64,000 nt of DNA from Sphagnum compactum. Taxonomy: Eukaryota; Bryophyta; Sphagnopsida; Sphagnales. Both the position numbers and the translations under genes were made by a program. The notes beneath the pieces were generated by a model. The model was not told the DNA's origin and did not search any database. It saw nothing but the letters and a program-made list of their open reading frames with translations. The stretch is taken from positions 19,530,001-19,594,000 of the forward strand of contig OZ234498.1 of NCBI GenBank assembly GCA_965153455.1, in the 5' to 3' direction. Numbering within the stretch: the first letter of the stretch is position 1; the number at the start of each line of letters is the position of its first letter. Of the stretch, positions 1 to 13,113 are shown one piece after another.

Positions 1-2830
1 AGTTATTAAAAACATTAAAGTCATTTAGGAATAATTTCATGAAGTTATTGAAATATCCCTTGAATTTAAATTAACCAAATTCTGGTAAGTTAATAGAATA
101 TTTTTAAAACCAAAAAGCACGATTATTCAAACAAAAGTTTCCCAATTGGTAATGAAAGTTGTTTTGTACATGTCTTTTGAAGTTAGATCATAATTTTGTG
201 GTAGCTATTGCATCTAGAACTATTTTAGTAAAGGGAAAAGAATAAAGATTTTTTTTGGTTGTCAAATTGAATTTGCAAAATCCAATGCAAATTTTTAACT
301 TCCCATTCTTTTTTGGTACAACTACAATTGGAGATATTCAAGTGACTTGATCTACTAGTTCAATGAACCTTATAGCCAAAAGTTTGTCCAAATCTTGTTT
401 ATCACAACTACATAATTTAAATTCATTTGATGCATGGCTTGAATATGAGTTGGTGGAATGGCTATCATGTCCAATTCAATTTGGTATTGAATATTATATG
501 GAGGAATCCCTTTCAAATCATGAAAACTCCATGCAAATACATTCTTATAATCCTTTAAAAGTTGTTTGACATTTATAGCTAATGTTGAATCAAAATTGTT
601 GCTGATTTTTACTATTTGTGGTTCCTTTTAAATATTTAATGAAATTTAAGTTTCATACTTACTTGTATTTAAGAAGGTGTCCACTCAAGATTTTGCAATT
701 TCTAAATTCGAATCCATAGAGTTGTGTTTATTGCAATAAATCCCTTGGTATGCCAAAATTACTTTTCAAATTTGGTAATATTGAAACTAAAGTTTAATTA
801 TCAATGTTTTGGTAAATTAGTCATTATCTTTAGTACTAGTTGTGAACAAATAAGGTTTTGTTACAAGTAGAATGTTCTTTTCCTTATTAATAACAACATT
901 GACAAAATCATAAACAGAACACTTTAAGGTGGTTTTTTATGGCCATCCAATCCTTTAGTGACATTAATATTTTAAACTATACCATCGCCTTCAATGGTGA
1001 TCAAATTGGTCCCCTAGTCATGAAAAACCTTTGCATGCCTCAACCTTGGGGTCTATTTAATAACATGAAATAACTGGCATTTAAAGCACTATTTTTAATA
1101 TTACAAAGGTGACCATGTATGGGATTCCCTGGATATGAATTTTTAGGTTTTTGATCAAATATACTAGCTTGGTTGTCGTTACATTTGCCATTATAAGATT
1201 GTATGGAATAGATAATTGGCAACTTTTTAATCCTAGCTTTTTTAAAAGTTGTTTGATAATGATACATTGATTCCAACGCCACATTCTAGCAAAACATCTT
1301 CTACAATGTATTTTTTCTCCAATTTGGATTTGGATGATTGCCATGTGGGGGTCCATAGTTACCAAAGTTATTGTAGGGTTAGATGCCAAAAGCTTTTTGG
1401 TTTTCAATGGAGAAAGTTTGGAACTTATACATATTTTTTCAAGTTTGGTGCAAGATGGAAAGGTTGTCCCAACATCAATGTGCATTTTTTTTCCAAAAGT
1501 CAATTGTTAATATTTTGGAGTGTCACATTTTATTCTACCTTTTCTTTTCCTTGGCAAGTGATTTGATAGTTGAAAAACTACTAGAATTAAATCTTGTAGT
1601 TTTTAGTTGTTTTATCATGGATAACAACTTTAAATTTTTTTTGTAGCTTTTCTTTTCTAGCCCATTCAATAGTGGTCTTGTTTTCTATGGCTCCTTTTAA
1701 AAACCACATCCTCAAGGCCTTTGCTCCTAGTGGTGATTGCCAAGACCATAATTATCAAAGTATTTTTTTTTTCGAGTTTGCATATATTACCAAAGTACTG
1801 ATTTTGTCCATAAACATTGCTCATGTTGTAGACTTGCATGTGGACAATCATAAATTCAATGATTTGGTTTTCCACAAATGTAACAATGGTAAACAAAAGA
1901 AGATTTTGGCTAAAGTCCAAAACTTCGGTTGCCACTCTTGAGGTTTGGTTGTTGTCTCCTTTGTTATACTAAAACCTTGTTTACCGAAGGTGATTTCTTC
2001 TCCTTCACTTTGTTGTTTGGGTTGTTAGGATTCTAGTGACATTTCTCATTCACATGCCTTGATTTCTTACAATGTTCACATACCACATCACTTTGCTTGC
2101 TTTTGGTAGGCTTATTAATTTGTTATCTTCAAAATGCATTCATAATAAACTTTGATTTTTTTGTTTGCTTCTTATTTGATGACTTGAAGTGCCACATGTA
2201 CACTTGTTTATTGATAGTGTTTGCAAAAAGTTGTTTCAAGTTCATTAAACACACAATCGGGGGACTTTGCATGAAATTTGAAAAAAAAATTCCTGTTCAA
2301 AAATGTTGTCACAAAATGTAAAACAAAACAAATTGACAATGTTTGCATTTTCTCATTCACCATTTGTGGTAATCACCTTCTTGAAAATTTCATGTTAATG
2401 AGATATAGTAATCCCTTTCTAATTGGTGGACGTGCTACCGAAGTTGATGTTGAAACAATTGCTAAGGTTGGAAATGAGTATCAAGGTGGGTACTAAGGAA
2501 TCCAAGGGAATCCTCCTCCTAGGGTCCATTAGATGGCTTGCTTAGTGGAGCTCCATTTAGTGGCCCACTTGGTGGTCTACCTTTGGGGGGCCCATTTAGT
2601 GGCTTCACCATTTAGCACTATATTTGGGCCTATTGAACTTCTATTAGTACTTCCTTTTCGGGTGGCTTTCAAACTACCAACTTCTCCCCACATATGACCA
2701 TTGCCACTTCCTAAAGAGTTGTTCCCCTTCTTAGAAGATTTAAGCCACCACCTATAGGTGACCTTTCGTTTGTGAAAGTTGGTACTTGTCCCATTGGTCC
2801 CACACTCTTTAGAAGCTAACAATGTTAAGA
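1..2830 (-). mobile_element. Degenerate Ty3/gypsy retrotransposon (gag zinc knuckle, protease, RT), running off the window start
   Basis: Read on the minus strand, broken frames show the gag-pol order of Ty3/gypsy elements. A CX2CX4HX4C zinc knuckle (CEHCKKSRHVNEKC) lies at 2039-2080. A retropepsin-like region follows at about 1370-960, with the conserved downstream text MLLNRPQG near 1060. The start of the RT region is at about 570-1, with DYKNVFAWS, then VVVPKKNG near 290, and finger/palm-like text to the window edge. The catalytic triplet expected as DGG reads ECG near 1277-1290. Stops and frameshifts are frequent, so it is dead. Gag upstream of the knuckle, to about 2830, is only weakly recognisable, and no LTR was identified. 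Family assignment rests on remembered gypsy pol motifs. Confidence 0.85.
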
Positions 2831-3776
2831 TGAAACTAAAATTGCTAGTTTGATGTCTATGATAGGGTTGCCAAATGTAAGACCATTCAAAGAAATGGCT
2901 GGATGAAATGTGAAAATCAAAAAATAAAATCTACCAAGAGCTTGTATAGAAAGAAATAGAAAGGTTCAAAAGACGAATGTATGCAAAGATTTTGAAAAGA
3001 GAAAAACACAAAGTAGAGGTTTAGAACTTCAACCAAAAGTTCTCAAATGCAAAGGCTTAGTTGAATTTTATTGAACAATTTCAATTAGTAATGAGAAGAA
3101 ATGCTCACAACTCCTAAACTCTACAAAATTCAACACCTACTTGTCCATAGAAACAAAGATACAACTTATTCATTTTATTTTAACACAACAACAATACCAT
3201 GTGTATTAAAATACAAAAAAAAATAAAAATCATATTTTGTAGCAAAATATAATACTCTGTAAATAACCATTAGGAACATTACAAGTTTTTTTTTGTCTTT
3301 TTTTTAACTAATCCAAATTCTAACCTAAAGCACCATTGTAATCATTTAAATCACCTCCAAAAAAAAAAGGGGGGGGGTAATAAGAGAGGATCTCCTTCAT
3401 AATATTTGTTGGTTTAAATACCTCTACTAAAGGGCAATGTAGGCCTTCTTGAAGAGCTATCTTTGATATTACTTTCCTCTTAGGGCTCCCCATTGTGTGT
3501 TTTGCGTTCTCATCAAGTTTCCAAGGTTTTCCCATTAGGTTGCCTTGGAAGCATGAATAAAATGGTGCATTCACACTTGATGTTCAGTTAGTGTGAAATG
3601 AAAATCTAGGTGGCATCCTAGGTGGCACCCAATGTTAAATGAGTTATAGCTTTAATGTTAAGTGAATGTTAGCTTAACATAAAAATTTCATGGTATGTAG
3701 GTTTTAAGTCCTAAATGGCTAGCATGGTGTTAGGGGACTCAACATTAGAATCCCTAACATCAAGTGTGAATGCACC
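2831..3776. other. Intergenic, no gene seen
   Basis: AT-rich sequence with A, T and G homopolymers (for example a run of G near 3370). Short frames here show no family features. It may include the LTR or untranslated end of the neighbouring gypsy remnant, but no matching second LTR was found. Confidence 0.5.
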
Positions 3777-3950
3777 TTTAAAAGTACCCTAATGAATAAG
3801 ATCCCATTCACATTCAAAATAACCCTAATGAATAAGATCCCATTCACATTTAAAAGTACCCTAATGAATAAGATCCCATTCACATTCAAAATAACCCTAA
3901 TGAATAAGATCCCATTCACATTTAAAAGTACCCTAAGTAATAAGATCCAT
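3777..3950. repeat. Five-unit 36-bp minisatellite with alternating unit types
   Basis: Five tandem units start at 3777, 3813, 3849, 3885 and 3921. All share the core CCCTAATGAATAAGATCCCA, but their heads alternate between TTTAAAAGTA and TTCAAAATAA, giving A-B-A-B-A. The last unit is diverged and truncated. Because 36 is a multiple of three, the minus strand stays open through the array as a 12-residue repeat. That frame is not thought to be a gene. Confidence 0.9.
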
Positions 3951-4059
3951 GTATGAAGAAAATTACATGGTTGGGGAAAATTAGCTTCCAAGGGTTTAGG
4001 GTTTTGAGGGGGTTAAGTAGGTAGTCATTAAGGGGCCATGCTTTACGTTTCCTTTCCTT

Positions 4060-5636
4060 TCCTTTCCTATGTGTGTCTGTCGCCAGAGAGAGAGTGAGAC
4101 ATAGATGCTTCCTGGGTAGCATAAAACCTCTCTCTGCCAGGCTTCCCATCTTTTTAGTAGCTATGTATCTTGATGCAGCAGCAACCAATTGATGATGATG
4201 ACCGTGATGATGATCATCATGATCATGATGATGACGCCGATGCAACAGAAGGCATCTATCTATCTATGTTTTCTTTTTCACGCATCATCAGTATGGGCAC
4301 AGCATAGCAGAAGAGCTCCACAAAGGTCCCCAAGAGCTCGGCAAACACCCCTCTCCTCCCCCAGCAACAACAACGTTGTTGATCTTGCTGTTGGTGGGTG
4401 GCTTCTCTCTCTGGTTTTTCTTTTGGTTGTTGTTGTTGTTGTTGTTGTTGTTATTTTGTTTTTGGGTTTTTTCCCCCCTTTTATCATCCTTGCAATTTTT
4501 ATATCTGGAACAAACACTTTGCTTTTTGTTTTGGGTGTGCTTTGTTTTTTGTCTGCAAGTTGGAGGGAGGGACATCCAAGATCTAAAATGAATTTGCAAA
4601 CTGTAAGTACTTGGTATGAATGTACCTTGTATCTGGTTTGTTTTTTAAAAAAAATTAACCCCTTTGGTATTTGGGAGATTTAGAATTGCTTCTCCTCCTC
4701 CTCCTCCTCCTCTACCTCTGTATTATGCTCGTTTGCTCATGTGGTTTGGATTTGTTACTTTCCTTTGAGCTTCATGGGTTGTGAATGATCTCTTGGGTTA
4801 GCTTGTGGTTGGCACCCTGCTCTTCTTGCGGTGCTGTCATTTTTGTTTTTCTTCACAACTTCGGAAACATAGATTGTTGAGCTTCACATTTGTTGGATCT
4901 TAGCAGTTTGGGCTTTTGGGTCCTGCTTTTTTTTTGGTTGGGAAATGCGACAAAGTGTTGCAACCAATGTTCACAAATCATGAGTTTGTGATGTAGGAGA
5001 TTGCATGCACCAAAGGCAAATTAAAACAAAAATTGACTGGGTTTGCATTATATGGTAGAAGCCCAACAGCAGCCACATTTGTTTTTTGGTGGTGGGGTGT
5101 GTTTTTTTGAGGTCTCTTGGGAGGAAGATACATTCCATGACCCAATCACTTTGTTGAACCTGGGTTGATTTTGATTTGACAGATTCTGAAGCTTTTGCTT
5201 ACAGCATTACTGGGGCCAAGGATTTAATGAAATTCTATATTGATGTTTTCTTTATATTGTTAGTCTGCATGCAATACCTGAGTGTGACCTACTTGAGTGA
5301 TGCATCAATGGAAAATGGTGGTCTGTGCTTTGGTTGAAAGATCTCCTCAATGTGGACAGACACTTGGGAACACTGAAGTTTTCCAATGTCTCTCTAGGGT
5401 TGATGCAACATATCAGCTGTAGGGTTGGGATAATAGAGGACTGAGATTTTTAGTTCTCTTAGACGATTTTCACTATGGATCTTGTTTTCAGGCTTGCAAC
5501 ATCTTTTCAAATGATGGGTATGATTGGAATGTGGGCTATTTGTGAAGACAAAGATGCAATTTTTCATCTCTCCATTACTCCAAGTTCAACTTTGTCCAAC
5601 TGATCTCTTTTCTTCTTGTTTTTTTGGGACCAGGGA
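4060..5636 (+). promoter_or_regulatory. Probable promoter/5' leader (and leader intron) of the beta-hexosaminidase gene
   Basis: There is no credible coding sequence here, but composition changes from AT-rich intergenic DNA to CT-, GAT- and TTG-rich low-complexity sequence. Examples are GAT/ATC repeats at 4190-4240, a TTG run at about 4424-4452 and a TCC run at 4692-4712. A splice-acceptor-like TTTTTTGGGACCAG ends at 5633, three bases before the chosen ATG. A non-coding first exon and leader intron are therefore likely. This is inference; no TATA box was assigned. Confidence 0.35.
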
Positions 5637-8600
5637 ATGATGAAGGGGTCAGTGGTAACTCTAGTCAGCCTGCTACTCATGCATGCAATTGCAATAGTTG
5701 TGGCAAATGGTACTCCCAGGAACCGTCCGTATTCAGTTCTAGACAGCCCAGAGGCAAACAGACCTTTGTATGCAGGCTTTGACAACATGCGGCTTTCCAT
5801 GAATGGATCTGTTCTTCTCTGGCCAATGCCTGCCCATGTGACACGAGGCAAGAGCATTCTTGCATTGGCTAGTGGCTTTGAATTTGGCCAGGCAGATGGA
5901 CAACATATCTCTGCAACACTTGCTCAAGCATTTTCTCGATATATTGATATCATTTATGAACAGCATTCTATGTTTCAGGTTGTATTCTCAGGTCTGGGTA
6001 TCCCTGTACTGGAGAAGCTACTAGTGAGTCTGGATTCTTCAACTGAAGAGGTAAATACTCTCATACTCTTCTTCACGCAGTTGAATTCTTAGATTCTGAA
6101 ACTACATAAGGTCCTTGTAATTAATTAATTAAATTTTTGTTTCCTGTTTAATGTGCACATGAAAGCTTTGCTATCTCTCACTGCAGTAGTTTGGAATTTG
6201 AGAGTGTTTGTGTTCTGATTGAATGATCCAGATGTCATATCATCACAAATTGAACCAAATAATTTATGGGATGATGTTCCTTTTGCACCAATTGTGGTCC
6301 TGGTGTTGGAAGTTTTTGAGCTTTGTGCAGTGGCAGATGGGTTTTCAAATAAGCCAAGTTTTCTTAAAAAAATAGTGTTAGTTGACAAATATCAAATACC
6401 TACAATCCTGATCTATGGAGTTCATGGATCATCCGGGTTGACTCTTTTGGGGTGGTCACAGCTAGAGTTCAAGGTCGATGAATCATACACTTTGAAAGTA
6501 CCTGATCCTTCCAACCCCAACATTGCATCACTCCAGGTAAAGGGTTCATTGGCAGCAAAAGCACTTTTCAGAGAATTCATTCTACTTTTTCAAATTGGTG
6601 TCTGTTATGCTGACATCAGGGTGGGAGTGTGAAATAGGCTGCCACTGTTTATGGAGCACTTCGTGGTTTAGAGGTAAATTTCTCCTAATCCTTGCACCTG
6701 AAATTTTGCCACATCTGCATAATTCCTTCATTCTGCTGATGAAAGGTTTGCAAACTCTTTGTTCTGTTACTTCATGAACTCTACCTTCTGATATGTTCTC
6801 TTCATGTTTATAATAAGGATGGCAAATTTTCAATGACCCTGTTACTTCCAGCAAGGAGATGTTGTCTCATCCCCCTTACAGCCAGGGTCCTGCGTAGTGG
6901 GCATCTTGAATGTCAGGTCTATGGCTATGAAAAAGGGCCCTTCTGGATGATGAACATTTGTTATTACATGTGTGTAGACTTTCAGCCAGCTGGTGGACTA
7001 TGATTACTCTTCACGATCACTGCAGATAGCCAGAACACCTTGGATCATTGAGGACTATCCCCGCTTCCCGTATCGTGGACTTCTGATTGGTCTCTTTCTC
7101 TTTTAAGCTCAATGTGGACATACTATGCTCCATTACTGTGCTTTTGTTCCTTTCTATTGAGATACCCTTATTGCTGTGTTTATGAGCACAATCTGTCTCA
7201 ACATATTTCTCTCTCTTGTGCTGTTGAACTCTGACAATTTGAAACTTGCATGGGACAGACACATCTCGGCATTACCAGCCTGTGGAATCAATCAAACGTG
7301 TCATTGACTCTATGTCATTCGCTAAGCTCGTAAGCTCCCTGTCACACTACTATGACCAGCTCTGGGTCGTAATGCATGTATCATGTACCTACCTTGTATC
7401 GCATGCACATGTCATGAACTGTATTTGTCACTTATGTAGGATTTGGCTCTTGAGGAGAGAGACAATTTGGCTCTTTTCAGATCATAAATTCTCAGGATGC
7501 ACAGCAAAGTTGACAGATTCATCTTTATGTGAAATTCTACTTCTTCCTGTCACCATGCTTTGGATATCCTCTGTGTCCAAGTCTTGGCCCTGAAGCCTCA
7601 TACTAAGATATCCTTTTGGGTGTTCTGTGGTTCCAGAATGTACTACACTGGCACATTGTTGATGAGGAAGCTTTTCCCATTGAGATCCCATCATATCCAG
7701 GGCTATGGAATGGTGCATACAGCTATAAGGAGCGATACAACATAGAGGATGCTTCTGAAATTGTGGAGTACATCAACATCTGACTCCACTGTAGTTTCTT
7801 CCAAATGTTGTCTTGCTTGACCTGCTATAGATACTGGCTGCGCATTCACAAGTACAAACATCAAATTATTTAATGACATTTGGTCCTCTAACATCTGGTG
7901 TTCCTGATGTCAGTTGAATGAATGATTGCAGGTATGCTCGGGCAAGAGGCATACATGTAATGCCTGAACTTGATGTTCCTGGCCATGCTGCGTCCTGGTA
8001 TAACTTTCTTTCCAAACCCAAGACTGTTTGTGGTTTCTGTCCATTGTTGAAGCATCTCTTGCATCCATATTGTGTTGACTTCTTTAGAGCAACTTAAAAG
8101 GCGATCCACGAAAATGGATCTCAAATTGACATGAGTATTTCATGAGCATGTTGCCGACATGAAATCTTAGAAGAGGGTACAGTGAGCTGATTTGCAGGAT
8201 TCTTGGATTTGGATTTAGTGACATTTTTCTGCTTGCAAGATTCAGGCTGTGCTGTTGTTGGGTGCTTTTCAGGGGCTTGGGATACCCAGAACTCTGGCCA
8301 TCACCGCAGTGCAATGAGCCTCTTGACGTGAGCAAAGAATTCACATTTGATGTCATTGATGGGATCCTCAAAGGTTTGTTGTACTCTGTGCTCCCTCGTG
8401 TCAGTGTCATATTCAACTTTCAACATTCCCAATGGTATTTCTTGTTCTCCCCATTCCTTCTGAGCTATCATGACATTAACAGGAGATCCTTCATAATTAT
8501 CTGCATATACATACCTTCACAGCAAAGTGCTCATTGTGAAGTGCTCAGGTGCACTACATTCCCTGTTCTGAGTGGATATGTTGACAAGGTGGATCTGGTG

Positions 8601-10880
8601 CATGCACATCATTTGTTCTTTCTTTTGGAAGAAATGATGCAGCAGCATCAAGACCGGTTTTGGTTGGAAATCAAATAGTGACCAATATTCATTGTTGTAT
8701 GAGGATTTCCTCAACTGTAGCTATTTTGATACCCATTTATGTTGTGCTTGTCTTTTACACCTTGTAGGTGGGCCCATAAGGGTTTGACACTGGATAGAAA
8801 GTTTGATGGTTTCTGACTCCTGGGCTCTATCTCTCATGACCTGCATGCAGATTTCAAGAAAATCTTTCCATTTAAGTTTGCTCATTTGGGTGGCGATGAA
8901 GTTGATACTAGTAAGGTTCAGCTTTGACCATATAAGAAGCAACTGCGCATCTAGCTTCCTTCTTACATCCACATCCTCTCTGCAGGTTCAGCTTGATCTT
9001 ATGCACAGTACTGAAGAGGACGTATTTGAAACTAACTGTTAACTTGTTTACCAAATTGTTGTAGGTTGCTGGCAAAACTCCCCAGTGATTGAAAGCTGGT
9101 ACATCCTTAACCTGGGAATAGTCCCCAATCTTTTTGTTCAATTCCAGCATTTTGCCACAGTCACAGAGAAGAGTGACAACTCGTTGATATCTTGCATTTT
9201 CAAGGACATGGGACAAAGGAACATTTGGAATGAGAAAGTGGGTGGGGCTATAAAAGAAAGCAGGGATAAGTGGGGAGTAAGAAAGAGGGTGGATTGCACA
9301 GGCAGGGATTTGCTGAATATGTATGTAGTAGTATCAGGTCCTGATTTTGCATAGTAGCATGGATAACAAATGAAGATGTCTTCCATTTCTCAAGCACAGG
9401 TGGTGGAAAAATATTTGAAAAATTGCAGATTTCCCTGTTTGTTCAGGCATGAAGCCTCCCAAGGCCAGTACGCCTAAGAGCTGCAGAAAGCATTGCATGC
9501 AATGAAGTGGGATGTATACTTGTATCTTCTCAGAGGAGGAAAACAAAATGCTGAATCTGGTGCTGGATCCCAGTTGACAGAAAAAGTTGGAAACTTTTGA
9601 CCTGTCATGCTTTTGTGGCATGCAGGCTTACATCTCACAATCTAACAGCTCAGGATGCATATGCGAGCTTTGTCATCCGTGCTCAGGAAATTGCAATGAG
9701 ACATGGCTTTGAGCCTGTGAATTGGTAATGCTTAGACTTAATTTCATTTGGCTAGTGTATCTTAGAATTATTATAGAGCCTTTATTTAGTAGGAGTTCTT
9801 GGTGCAATTCCAACTATTAATTTTTTTTATGAAACTTGAAGAGTTCACTTTTGCTTAATCTTGGAGCATCAGCACAGAACAGAGATTTGGAAAATGTAGA
9901 TCTTACAATGGCTCTGTCTTATGATAGGGAGGAGACCTTCAACATCTTTCCATCGCAACTAAGCAAACAGACTGTCGTCCATAACTGGTACATTGGTTTC
10001 TCCCCTTACAGAGGTTCAATGGACTGTATAGTTGTCAACAAACACTTTAGGTCTAATATGTCCATTTGAGCCAAGGTGTGGTTGCAAGTGATGCAGTCGA
10101 GTCCTTTGAGAAGTATACAGTCATGGGTCTCTGTCATTCTAGTGCTGAGGACACTCCATGAGAAGTAAAAGCATTGCAGTTGCTGACTGAATGCTTTCAC
10201 CAAACGTAAGCAGGTATCAAAGTGGAACATGTCCTAGGGCAGTGAAAGCAGGGCTGAGGTGTATAATGAGTGATCAAGGAACATGGTACCTGGACCACTT
10301 AGATGTGCCATGGGACAAATTCTACTTGACTGAACCCCACATTGGCATCACGGATGCTGCTGAACAAGAGCTTGTCATTGGTGGAGAGGTTTGTATGTGG
10401 GGTGAAACTGTTGATGCTTCTGACATTTTGCAGACCATATGGCCAAGGGCTGCAGCTGCTGCTGGTAAGAAACATTCTCAGCTCTTGCTGTATATTCTGT
10501 TCCTTAGATTCCAGTGGGCACTGTTCATGACTATTCTCTGGATCTCTTAGTAGAGATTTTCTTATTGATTTTCAGTCACTGTTTGTCACTGTTTGTCTTT
10601 GTTCTCTGTTCTGCATGCAACACCATCTTTTGTCTTCATGCTTCTGAGATCATGTATTGTGCTTTCCGTATGTTTTACTTCTGGCATTGCAGAGCGGTTA
10701 TGGAGTCCATTGTCAATGACAGAACAAGGCACCTCAGAAGAAACCCTCAGAAGACTTCAAACCTTCCGCTGTTTGCTAAACCGACGTGGGATTCCAGCTG
10801 CTCCTGTGTTATCATTTTGGGGTACATATGTATTTGGGAGAGTTGCACCTAGTGAACCTGGCTCTTGCTTTAGTCAGTGA
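5637..10880 (+). CDS. HEXO: Beta-hexosaminidase, glycoside hydrolase family 20 (14 exons, 565 aa)
   Basis: GH20 enzyme that removes terminal beta-linked GlcNAc/GalNAc from glycans; plant members trim N-glycans in the vacuole or apoplast. Exons: 5637-6050, 6462-6536, 6638-6673, 6978-7089, 7259-7329, 7637-7767, 7932-7997, 8273-8373, 8851-8910, 9065-9098, 9626-9724, 9928-9987, 10214-10464, 10693-10880. All have GT-AG borders and compatible phases, with no internal stop. The N-terminus is a signal peptide (residues about 1-24, hydrophobic). Landmarks are RGLLIDTSRHY, NVLHWHIVDEE, PELDVPGHAASW, the catalytic pair in HLGGDEV (about D351-E352), GGEVCMWGE and IWPRAAAAAERLW, with C-terminus EPGSCFSQ. 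Length matches plant HEXO proteins (535-580 aa). The start could be either of two adjacent ATGs, 5637 or 5640. Exon 3 is only 36 bp. Product call is firm; exon edges are hand-made. Confidence 0.93.
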
Positions 10881-13113
10881 TGAACCGTTGTGTGTATGGC
10901 TTGAAGGAGTGTGAAGAAATACATCCCTAACTCCTATGTCTGATTATGATAATGGGTTTCTCAGATTTAAGTGAAGGTAAATACTTGATTTACTTTGCCA
11001 TATCTTTTCTTGAGTCTCTTAATTCTTTGATCGTTGAATACTTATTCCACTTTCATTGCGATGGGGATCAAGAAGAAGAATTGTCGAATAATTGGTGGTG
11101 GGTTGTAATACATGATATACTTGATATGTATCTATGATAGAGTAATACATTTTCAATTTCAGCATTTAAGTGCTGAATAATTATTTCAAACATTCACTTG
11201 GGTAGTGGAGTAAATAATTTATGAAATTTTGACAATAAATAGAGACAACTCAATCTTTGGTAAGTTTTATAGATTTTAAACCTCTAACATAATGAGACTT
11301 TTTACAACTTTTTTTTTTATTGTTTCTTTTTGCAAAAATGAGGAGACGTACTTTTCACCAAATTATAGGATAGAGAAATGTTGTCAATTATTGGATACTT
11401 GCTATGCAATGTCGGATTGGCCTAAAGCTAAAGCAAGAAGCTCATGGGTTTTTACAAACTTTTGTGTTTTTCCCTCCCTTGTAATTTTCTTAAATTTCAA
11501 CATTTCAAACAAATAATTTTCAAAAAAATTAACATTTTGAAAAAAATATAATTCAAGTTCTATGGTAATTTACAAATGAATTCCAATAGAAAGTGGATTG
11601 TACCTAGTTAGTTTGAGAAATTAACAATGTGATTGCTTTTGTTTCTTAGTTTCCAATGAAGGACCAAGTTGGCTAGAATTTGGAGTTTTAATCCCAAGAC
11701 AAATATCATAACAATGACACCCTTTGATTTTACTAGAGCTTTCCAAGTACCTATAGATCACTATTTGTAAGATTTTGAGATTTTATTTCTTAATTTCAGG
11801 TCAACAATCAACCCTTGTCCAAAGTACAACCTGAGTAATAATAGTTGGTCAACATTGCATGAATAAATAAAGCTTGCTCTTGAACAATTTTCTTTTTGTA
11901 TTTTGTGTATTTATGTATGTGTGATGTTGTTTTGAGAAGATTGTACAAAATTTACTAAAGTTCAGTGACACATATTAATGTGTTTCAAAGTTTTTTAAAA
12001 AATGAAAATAACTAGTTAATCAATAATTGATTATCGAAATATGACACATGTTGAAACAAAAGACCTTGCAAACTAGAATATGAAAATTTTTATAAGAGGA
12101 GGACAATTTTCTAAGAATTGGTGATCATTTGAGCTTGGTGGAGTTTAATCTCGATCAAAGCATGGGACATGGGAGATGAGTTCGTTTTTATCTTTTTGTC
12201 GCACTAATTGCTACACAAAGTCATGTTATTGTTGTGAAGATGAAAAGGATTGTGCTCTTGTTGAAGGTTTTGTGTCATTAGTGCAAAGAATGTTCAAGTG
12301 AAGTCCTACTTGTTGGAAGTGCTTGAGGAGGACACACAAAGTTTTCAAAAAGTTAAATATGCTTGTGTGTTCCTACCACAATTCCCTTGTTTCATTTTGA
12401 GTTGTGTAGAATGGAGAGAATTTGCATAACACAAAGTGTTTTGAAAAGCATTTGAAAAATGTTGCCCTTGTTTTATTTTAGTTTCAGTTTTTGCAATGTT
12501 GAATTTCTTACAACACCTCACACAAATCTCCAATTTATCTTTTGTTGTGTAAACTGAAAAGAATTCATAACACAATGTGCTTTTGGTGGTAGATAATATT
12601 TTTTTAAAAAGGTGAGAAATAGCTATTATGAAAATTAATTAAAAAAAGAAAATAATTATAGAAAAAATCATTAAGTTTGAAAATGAGATAATTATTTCTG
12701 AATTGTCTTTGGAATGATACAAAGACGACAATACAATCAAAATGGTCATGTAGAAGTGACATACAAAACTTTTTGCAAAGAACCCCAATATAAACCAATT
12801 CCAACATCCTCGGAATTTCATGAGTTTGCGACAATACGATCAAAATGGTCATGTAGAAGTGACATACAAAACTTTTTGCAAAGAACCCCATAAGAATGCA
12901 GAAGAACCCCATGAATTCTTTGGGAGTCTTGATTTCTTATGCCAAAAATTCATAAAATTATTTTAGGGTTTGATGATGTAGAGAGTAGAATGGAGTGAGG
13001 ATGAAGCAGAATTTCAAATGCGGGGTTGCATTCTTTGGGAACAGTGTTTCTGGTAAGCAGAAACAAAAAGGGGGTGAGTGTTTCAATCTGTCATTCAGTT
13101 GAACTCTAGTCTT
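10881..13113. other. Intergenic, AT-rich; 3' end of the hexosaminidase transcript probably near the start
   Basis: No coding region could be supported. A polyadenylation-type AATAAA is at 11234-11239, about 350 bases past the hexosaminidase stop, and may belong to that gene. The rest is low-complexity AT-rich DNA apart from the direct repeat at 12724-12891. Confidence 0.5.
12724..12891. repeat. Direct repeat of about 62 bp, copies 105 bp apart
   Basis: Copies at about 12724-12786 and 12829-12891 share GGTCATGTAGAAGTGACATA and its flanks nearly base for base. The spacer ends with TTTGCGAC, which also flanks the second copy. It looks like a recent local duplication in non-coding DNA. Confidence 0.85.

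Noticed and set aside
4189-4683. Long open frames on both strands through GAT, TTG and TCC repeats
   Set aside because: Open only because of trinucleotide repeats; no conserved content and no support from the other frames. More likely leader sequence.
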